A DNA stretch of 64,000 bases from Glebionis coronaria (lineage: Eukaryota; Streptophyta; Magnoliopsida; Asterales; Asteraceae): contig CM046876.1 in assembly GCA_025667525.1 (NCBI GenBank), positions 476,800,557 through 476,864,556 of the forward strand, in the 5' to 3' direction. The notes beneath the pieces are model-generated. The model searched no databases. It saw nothing but the letters and a program-made list of their open reading frames with translations, and was not told the origin of the DNA. Below are positions 56,520 to 64,000 of this stretch, piece after piece (the first letter of the stretch is position 1; each line of letters opens with the position of its first letter). The position numbers were made by a program, and so were the translations under genes.

Positions 56520-59065
56520 TGGTTAGAAAATGACTGAAACTCTAAGGATTGTTTGGTAACTTTCATATATGTGTGACTTATCCCACAAGTTTGTTCGAAT
56601 TTCAAACCATCTTATTACAATTAGTTTAATCTATAAATATGGATCAATGTCATTAGTTTTATTTGTACCTTTTGAATAGTAGTTTGGTATCTTTGGAATT
56701 CGAATTTGATACTTGTGAATATGTCTTTGTATTTTGTTTGGTATTTGAATAAAACTTTTGTTATGTTTGTTCGAATTATTATTTTTTTGTCACGTCTTTA
56801 ATTTACCAGTAAGTGGTATCAAAACCATGTTGTTTACCATGAAAAGAAGAAAATATAAGGTACGTTAGAATGCTTGGTTTTAAAATTATAGGATCGATTT
56901 TCTTAATGTTGGGTATGGTTACTGGGTATCACCTTTGGAATTGTGGATTTATTAGTAGTTTTCTAGTACATAGGCTTTCATTGGTATATCTTTGCGGTTA
57001 AGAATTTTGTTTGAAGATTGTATTTGATTTTGATTATGTACCAACTCTTTGTTTGTTTGGATTTGGTCATTCGATGGAATTTTGTTGGCATTGATTTGAT
57101 CGTATATGTTAGAAAATGTGAACCCCCATGAACATTATGTATTATTGATCCACTATATATAGTGGTAAAACCCTAGATACTCTAAACTCACAATTCAGGC
57201 TTGGGCCTATTTATTCACTAATATACCCCCGTAGTTCGCGACGAAATCGCGAAAGCTCGGATTAGAGTAGGTTACAAGAATAAAAAAACATAACATAACA
57301 AAACATTAACATAACAAAACATCATCTTGACATCAACATGGGACCAACAAAACATCCACAAAGCCTTCACTATATCTGATTCCTCTTTATAAACTCTAAG
57401 TGTAGATTATGACCTTTGCACAGACATCCAACCAAATAGACAATTATGTGGATTTGTAACCATAGCACAAATCACCAACACAAACACAAGAAGATAGAAA
57501 AAACAAGTTTAGTTCTTTTGTATAGTTGAGCGGCAAGTTGAATATTTTAATATTTTGTTTACAAACGTGGCAACAATGAGGAATCAATCACAAGGAAGTC
57601 AAAAGAACACGAAGATGTAACTTACAATAGCAAGTGTAAACAAACATGGAAAAAAGGTTAGGGTTTCGGTGGTGTAGGGTTTTTAATTGACGTAGGTAGT
57701 TTAATGAATTGGGATTTATTATAGAGACATGAATTGGTATGGTTCTGTAGAGGATATTCAGGGTTTGAATGTGACAATATAGTTTGTAACAGAAAAGAAG
57801 CAAAAACACGCTTCATACTTTTGATCAAGAAACTAATAGATGAACCTTATGCCTTGATCAAGTTAAACAATCTGGGTTGGTTTGTTACCTAAGAACAAAC
57901 ACAACAAAATAAAAAACAGAAGAGAAATGATTGAAGTGATAGGGTTAGGGGTTGTAGAAAATAATTATGGTCGCAACGGTTTGAGGGGTGGCTTACTAGA
58001 GGCGGTTCAACATAGTATGAGGATCAAACCCTCTGATATCATGTTAGAATGATTAAACCCCCATCATTGCTATGTATTATTGATCCACTATATATAGTGG
58101 TAAGAGCGTAGATACTGTAAACCCACAAGTCGGGCTTGGGTCTATTTATTCACTAATAGTATATTCGTCTGTACCAAGAATATTAGTTTTTGGATGCTGT
58201 TTGTTTGAATATCTGGTTGTGCGTGTTTTCGTTTGAATTTGAATCGTAATTATTATCATATAAGTCAATCGTTAAGATTATTATCTGTATTATATTTAAG
58301 GTGTCTGAATTATTAGAGCTCGTTTGTCAAGTCATATATTAACTTGAATTTGTTTGATACATATAATAAGTTTAAAGTTAGACCGTAAACTTATTAAATA
58401 AATGGGTCATAAGAATTTTTATTATGGTATTTTGAATTTGAAAATTGATTTGGCAATTGAAGACTTGGTAATAATCAAGACGTTTGGAATTTGTTCAATC
58501 GTATGGAATTTGTTAATTTCAAAATTTTGAATCTTCATTCGTCGAGATTTTAAAGTTGGTTACGTGAATTTGATTGTCTTTGTTGAAGATCATTTTTTGT
58601 TGACCGAGTTTGAATTTGCCAGTTAATGTTTCATTGTAAGTTTTGAAGATTATCAACGTTCACGTTTCCTCGGTTTTTTTGGATTATTTTTGAGAATCGA
58701 CCGTTAGCTTGGATTAGGCTAGTATCTTTAGCATTTGGTTTGGAACATGCAGAGAGTTTAAGTCACTATGAAAATTGTTATAAAAATGACATACTTTATA
58801 AGTTGTTTGGTAAGTTTGGTAACTTGTTTGACTTGTCCCACGAGTTTGTTGAAATTTGGAAGTCATCTTATAACGGTTAATTTTAACCTATAAATAAGGA
58901 TAATGTCATTAGTTTTTCATTGTACCTTTTGAAGAATAGTTTGGTATCTTTCGTTCGAATTTGATACGTTCGAATTTATCTTTTTATTTGGTTTGGCGTT
59001 TGAATATAACTTCTATAACGTTTGTTTAAATTGTTTGTTTGTTTTGTCTTTGAATTATAAAAAAC
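56520..59065 (+). mobile_element. Small non-autonomous LTR element (TRIM/SMART-like), host of a nested TRIM
   Basis: Two diverged direct repeats of about 285-290 bp, near 56520-56806 and 58776-59065, share many words in order: CCCACAAGTTTGTT / CCCACGAGTTTGTT, CTATAAATA as a TATA box, GTCATTAGTTTT, TTGGTATCTTT and CGAATTTGATAC. A decayed PBS, TGGTATCAAAACC (56814-56826), follows the left copy. Internal sequence minus the nested TRIM is about 0.9 kb and non-coding. Exact ends are uncertain because the copies are old. Confidence 0.55.
57107..58158 (-). mobile_element. TRIM element with 117-bp LTRs
   Basis: A 1052-bp element with direct repeats at 57107-57223 and 58042-58158. Both start TGTTAG, end CACTAATA and contain GATCCACTATATATAGTGG. 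GTATA at 57102-57106 and 58159-58163 is a 5-bp target duplication. On the minus strand a PBS (TGATATCAGAG, 58041-58031) lies next to the right LTR and a purine tract (GGGGGTA, 57230-57224) next to the left one. No coding sequence. It sits inside the larger small element in the opposite orientation. Confidence 0.72.
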
Positions 59066-59485
59066 AGCGTACAGGACAAGACTCATACGACTTATACAAC
59101 TATCAAATAAAAATATTTTTGGCCATTTCAAAAATGTTGAAAAATAAGTTACGAAACTCTAGAAAACAAACTAATTTTAGAAAGTTAGCATTGTGATAAA
59201 ATAACATTTGTTATCTTAAAAGTTTTTAGCATAACACTTTTTTTTAATTTAAAATTAATTGCACACAAGTGTAATGTACTTGTTATTTCTGTCATTGTAT
59301 ATACATTATTATTATGTTTATCATTATGGCACTGAACTTTTGAATTTATGTTATTTTGCGTAGTTCGTTACTATTTTACCGTATAAAATGATCATTTTAT
59401 ATGGTGTGGTGTCTCAAACTTTGAAATAAGTATGGTATGATGTCTAATGTCAAAACAGAAAAAATAATACTATATATAAAGTATA

Positions 59486-59514
59486 CTAGGTGGGGTTCCC
59501 GCGCTTCGCTGCGG
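59486..59514 (-). mobile_element. Helitron-like 3' terminus
   Basis: On the minus strand a GC hairpin (CCGC ... GCGG, 59514-59499) is followed 9 nt later by CTAG (59489-59486) and then T. Hairpin, CTRR and a T after the end is the Helitron 3' signature. The body would extend to the right. No 5' TC end and no helicase were found. Confidence 0.4.
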
Positions 59515-61296
59515 CGTTTTGGTTTCGTTGGTTGCAGCGTATGTATGGTAAGAACGTGAAACGACAATGAAAAGTATTTAAGGAAAATGTGTACATTGCA
59601 AAGTAATGTAAGCAATTTGATAACGTATATAACCATTCTTCTCAAAAAAGTGCACATATTTTCACATATCATACTCTTAGCATAAATCAGAATCCAAATA
59701 CTATTTTTGATTATGTTACATTCTTAATAACTTTTTATTGATTCTCGTCACCTTCAATTCGACACACAGACTACACAACCACTTCCAGTCATATTGCTTT
59801 TATTTGCAGCATAACACACTTATTTTTTTTCCTACAGATGTATCCCTGGAGTAAAAGCACCACATAAGCTATCCAGTAGGTATATCTTCTTTTGCGGTTA
59901 TCAAAAATTCAAGATGCTGTATTAACCTCCTAAAATGTTTTTTTAATGTACTTGACTCGTTAACTTTCCACTAATTTTAATAATAGAGAGGGAAAAATTG
60001 GTCTCTCTAGTTTTTATTTGTATGTAATACGTGTAACCCCTTAGGCGTAAGACAAAAATAATTTCGATTCAACCCACCTCATACCTTAAACTACCTATTT
60101 TGACCCACCCTAAGAATCCTAACTGTCTTCGCCTAAAAATGTTGCAGCACACCACCCAACCCGCCCAACATGACACCGATATCAAAAAGTATATGCACTA
60201 TGTTCTTGTAATAGGTAAAAAAAATAAGGCAAAATGTAGCTAAAGTAGAAGTGACTTTATATTTATAGAGGACTATAAAATCAAAAAAAAAGTAAATGAC
60301 CTGCTTATCAGTAGGATGATCTATAGGCTCAAATGCAAACGTTCTTTCTTATAAAGAAGTTTCCTATAGATAAGGTCTACCAAGTTAATAGTTGCACCTT
60401 GTCATCTATAATTTTCTTGTAATTGATTTTTTTTGGAATTTTATTAACCAAATAGAGTCATTAATCCCCACTGCCACTCCTGCAAGAAGACCTATTCTAC
60501 CCGTATCCATTTTGAGTCAAACCACTTTCTTCTTGTTTTAATCCTACTATGTATCGCCTTCTCCATAAGAGACCATTGGTAAACTAAAAACTCGGTTGTC
60601 GTAGTCTGTCTGCATAGGCAATAGCGTGTGTAAGCGTGGTAACAAAAATAGAGGGTGTTTGGATGTGTGTAAAACACCCAAAGCAACTCTTTATCTTGTT
60701 ATAAATGGTTACAAATAAAAAGTGAAGAGAACAGCAGCTCTCAAGTGCCTAATGGTTATGTAAAAACCGTGCCTTTGCAACAAAAACTCATATGAAATGG
60801 TTTTTAGAAGTGCGAGGTTGATTGTTTATAAGAACTAAGAAAACCTCATTAAATAAACGCAAACTTCTTGGAATTTGGTAAACATTAAAAAACATTATTT
60901 AACCTTGGTTGGTTCACGGTTAAGGTATCGTTTTTTTACTTGTTGATTGTTTCAAAAGAAAATTGAGACTCACGCTTCGCTGCAATGAGTTAACGACGGC
61001 ATGGTAAGTGGATGGTATTTTAAGCGGGCTGTGACCCGGAGAAATATGTACCTCAAAAATAGCTTTTAAATACACGATTTCTTCAGCTTTTATAACAACA
61101 ACAATTGGAAGCTTGTATTTCCATTCTTTGCTCCTCCCTGTCGTCGAGGTTTTGATCTCATTTACAAATCTAAAAATACACAATGTGCTCATTCTTACGA
61201 ACATAGAAACATTTATTACCGAGATGAAATAATGAGAACTTTGTATACCTATAATACAATCAAGATGGTCAACCGTCGTTTTGCAGAGTAACCATT
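59515..61296. other. AT-rich DNA with a second hairpin end
   Basis: No gene seen. ACTCACGCTTCGCTGCAATGAGT (split here: arms ACTCA and TGAGT, 60968-60990) forms a hairpin whose loop words (GCTTCGCTGC) match the Helitron-like end at 59505. On the minus strand both are preceded by a TACCAT word. It could be a second, decayed end of the same family. Confidence 0.35.
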
Positions 61297-61726
61297 TTGG
61301 TTTAAAAAAGAGAGAAGTGGTCCGTTGCGCTAAGTGTCCGAAGCGAGAATCGTCGGGCGATGAGGCAAAAGCACACGCCTCTCGTAGGCAAGGCGCTTAC
61401 TTTGTACACAACGATTGTGACTTTGTTAAAACCCGTAATTCAAACTCTTTGAACTTAAATGTCATTTCTAGACTAAAAAAAGTCCAAATGTCCTTTCTAT
61501 AACAAAAAACCCTTTGAGTTTAAAAGTCTACTCAAACCCTTTGAGTTAAATGTCATTTTCAAAACAAAAGTCACTTGAGGCGGAAAAATGTTCCTCTAAA
61601 GCGTCAAAAATCACCGCCTCCAAATGCTTTATGTAACGGTTGTGCATCAAGGCTCCCGAGGCGATGAACCCATTGCCTCGCCTTGCCTCATGCCTTAGGC
61701 GCAAAAAGGCGCATTTTTTAAACCAA
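61297..61726. mobile_element. MITE-like TIR element rich in GCCTC/GAGGC
   Basis: Perfect 13-bp terminal inverted repeats: TTGGTTTAAAAAA (61297-61309) and TTTTTTAAACCAA (61714-61726). CCATT flanks the left end directly and the right end after one extra G, a probable 5-bp duplication. Both arms carry GGCAAGGCGC / GCCTCGCCTTGCC words, which add to the folding potential. About 430 bp, non-coding. Confidence 0.5.
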
Positions 61727-61740
61727 GCCATTAAACACAA

Positions 61741-61963
61741 CTACAAAAAATCTGTTCACACCTTGGGTATAAGCGATATCAGATACACCATTAGAGGCTC
61801 GTCTTGGAAATAGATAGTTATTGTTCGTTATCTTAGAATTAAAGTTGTCATCATTGCTGACCTCGTAAGCTTGTAAAGCCATTGTTCCATCCTCGCTTAG
61901 TCCATTCGGGTGAAGCAAAATCTCGCCTTTCTCATTCAAGCTATTATGAATCCAGAAAAGCAT
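61741..61963 (-). other. Exon-like open segment, unrecognised
   Basis: About 74 open codons on the minus strand with balanced composition (…HPNGLSEDGTMALQAYEVSN…) and without the low-complexity look of nearby frames. It could be an exon or exon fragment of a host gene, or of a gene fragment carried by a transposon. The TIR element lies just downstream. I do not recognise the family. Confidence 0.3.
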
Positions 61964-62023
61964 TCATATAAAAAACGTAATTATAACATATGAGGTGTTA
62001 TAAAATTTAGAAGAAACTGCATT

Positions 62024-62027
<4 letters not shown>

Positions 62028-62085
<58 letters not shown>
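62028..62085. repeat. (AT)29 microsatellite
   Basis: 58 bp of uninterrupted AT dinucleotide. It is likely to vary in length between individuals. Confidence 0.95.
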
Positions 62086-62090
<5 letters not shown>

Positions 62091-64000
62091 GGAATTATAT
62101 GCAGACAACAACATAGCTAACATATGTTTCTGAACCATGACTGATCCATTTGCTATATGTAGAAATTCCAGTAGTAAGTTAGTGAAGGTTTTCGTCTTCC
62201 TGTAATGACCAAAAAGGGTTAAAATGGTAGTCAAGACTTAAGAAGCATACACAATTGTTATTTATCAAATAAAAAAGACATGATAGGCCAAGAAAAACCA
62301 AAGACTTGTGACAAACAACACTTTCATTATACCCCATATAATACTTTAATCTCTTACAGCAAAACAAATTTATGTGACAAAGGGCTAAAATGGATATACA
62401 TACGATAAACTATCATTTGAATCTTGGTGATTTACTTATTATATTACGATTAACTCATTGCTTGATAAGTTCAAATATCCAAAATAATTTACAAAAGCGC
62501 TAAAGCATATAAGGCAATAAGCGCACATGTTTGTATAAGCATAAACAAACACATTTTTTAGAGATAAATACGATCTTTGCGCAATAGAACAAATTCAGGT
62601 CCTAATGAACTAAAGTATTCAAAACAGCTTATAAAATCACAGGTTAATTAAAAGACCAACAAATTTTTTACCTATAAATCTCATACCTATCTAAGCTTCT
62701 GGTAGCCTTTTCTTCTTCCGCTCGTGTGTTGCCGAATTACCATTTTCTCGCCCGATCAACCTCTGCATTCTTCCTATGTTTATTCTTCTTGTTCCTCTTC
62801 TTTTTTGGCTCGTTTCTTTGACAACTATGTTGCGGGTTATAGTATAGGCTCAGATAAGGCGTCGCTTGGGAAAAAGAGTCATAACCCCGCATGGCTTCAA
62901 CCTTTAATGGTCGCCCCACCAAGATCTGAGGCAACTTATCTTTAACTACGGCCGTCTAAACTCATTATAACCCCACATACTTTAAAGAAGACACATTAAT
63001 AAGAAAAAGTGACATGTATTCATCGCGTTGGCCCTTACTCGAGATTTTATTTCACCCCATCATAAACAGTATGATATGAATGCATCGTACGCTTACTAAT
63101 GTACAAATTTTGCGGCTTATGAGCCTTTCAACATCGTTACACACTGTTCATTCGCACGTTATAAAGAGCGGAAACGAAAGGAATGGTGCGATCGAAGAAG
63201 CATCAGCTGAGAATGTATTTTAAATCGATAATCCATACGCAACTGAAGATGAGGTTCAGATATGTATATACAGAAACGGAACCAAACACACGCCACGACT
63301 GTATAAATGGTCATAAAATAGGACATACGATAGGCAAAGGTCCTTATAATTCACAACCGCAACGGATTTGTAACTACAATAACAACGAACCAAGTAAGAC
63401 GATAATAAAATTAAAATAATGGATACCTATCATGCCATTGAAATCAATAAGAATATCGGACCAAGGACCAAAATTTAGGTTCCTTGCAAACCCATAAAAT
63501 TTTGTTTTCAATCAACAGCCTCGATAATCACCAACTCATTCCGCCACAATCAACATGAGTAAATTAAATCCAACATAAATTTTATATGGATCCCTCATAA
63601 ATAAAGATAAACCATAAAAGAAACCACTAACCTAAGCCAACCAACGCCACCTACAGACCATCAACGTCGCACACCATGAACGGCGGCAACGAAGAAGCCG
63701 GTGGCAACAAAGAGGATTGTAGGCTTTGAGTGTGTAGTTCAAATCAGCGATGAGATGAGAGATCATCTCATACCAAACACCATAAACCGACCAAGTTCAA
63801 ATTTAACACAATCAATATGTATGATTAAAACTTGGAGAAGGGAATCCGATCAAAATTAACTTGTAGAAAGCAGAAGAACACAACCGATTGTTTTTAGGAA
63901 GTGGGTGTGTAATTTATAATATCCCAGCTAAACCCAAAAAAAATCAACAGACCAAAATGAGGCAACTCAAACACGATCTAAAACCATGCCCACTTTTGAG
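62086..64000. other. Unassigned sequence at the window end
   Basis: Only short frames. One of 73 codons at 62724-62945 (plus) starts with a Ser-rich stretch and has no known motif. A GC-richer patch near 63650-63720 (GGCGGCAACGAAGAAGCC) could be the edge of a gene's 5' region. I see nothing I can name. Confidence 0.35.

Noticed and set aside
62007..62234. 75-codon minus-strand frame ending in a Tyr-Ile repeat
   Set aside because: The C-terminal part is the AT microsatellite read in frame; the remainder has no motif.
63183..63419. 78-codon plus-strand frame near the window end
   Set aside because: Lys/Arg/Asn-rich by local base composition, with no motif or conserved neighbour.

Overview
The window is plant nuclear repeat DNA, probably from a eudicot of the daisy family (Asteraceae). 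That assignment rests on how the copia and gypsy proteins read, not on a search. There is no rRNA, tRNA, CRISPR or operon-like gene order, and I found no complete host gene. About 90% of the first 56 kb is LTR retrotransposons nested in and beside one another; the last 8 kb holds small non-autonomous elements and sequence I cannot assign.

Layout. 1-32105 is a tandem array of a Ty3/gypsy chromovirus (Tekay/Del type: 3.02 kb LTRs, C-terminal chromodomain). Each unit reads LTR, about 584 bp of foreign sequence, a gag lacking its 5' end, pol, LTR. The foreign piece is the sequence that follows the last LTR at 32106 onward, where it runs on into an older Athila-like tail. The array is therefore explained by duplication of [truncated gag - pol - LTR - flank] by recombination, not by retrotransposition. 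Both units share the same inactivating mutations, so the element was already dead when copied. In both, gag is interrupted by three short GT...AG segments (73-83 nt) whose removal leaves one continuous frame, which looks like genuine introns in a chromovirus gag.

Unit 1 is split in its integrase by a 15.1 kb composite insertion (4620-19696) with one 5-bp target duplication, GCGGT. It holds a complete non-autonomous element on the plus strand (4620-7978, 582-bp LTRs) fused to a minus-strand SIRE/Maximus-type copia element (8001-19696) with gag, pol, a 1016-codon extra ORF, one full LTR and one cut LTR. Both carry a dispersed motif close to RRCGCTGACAAG, in the same sense relative to each element, in LTRs, leaders, spacers and in-frame inside coding regions as repeated Ala-Asp-Lys.

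32106-37581 is the 3' part of the old Athila-like host element, with a putative LTR, a tRNA-like SINE head and an AT-rich tract. 37587-45869 is a second minus-strand copia element, complete at its 5' LTR but cut off inside the reverse transcriptase, yet flanked by matching ACATT. 46-49.8 kb shows no gene. 49831-51554 is a Tat-type gypsy remnant (gag, PBS, LTR). 51555-56030 is a decayed plus-strand copia element. 56520-59065 is a small LTR element with a 1.05 kb TRIM inserted in it. After this come a Helitron-like 3' end, a TIR element rich in GCCTC/GAGGC words, an exon-like fragment, an (AT)29 microsatellite and unassigned AT-rich DNA.

Reading order of events: Athila-like element; Tekay insertion into its tail; decay of Tekay; tandem duplication; composite SIRE insertion into unit 1. 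The identical 582-bp LTRs of the non-autonomous element suggest the last step is recent.
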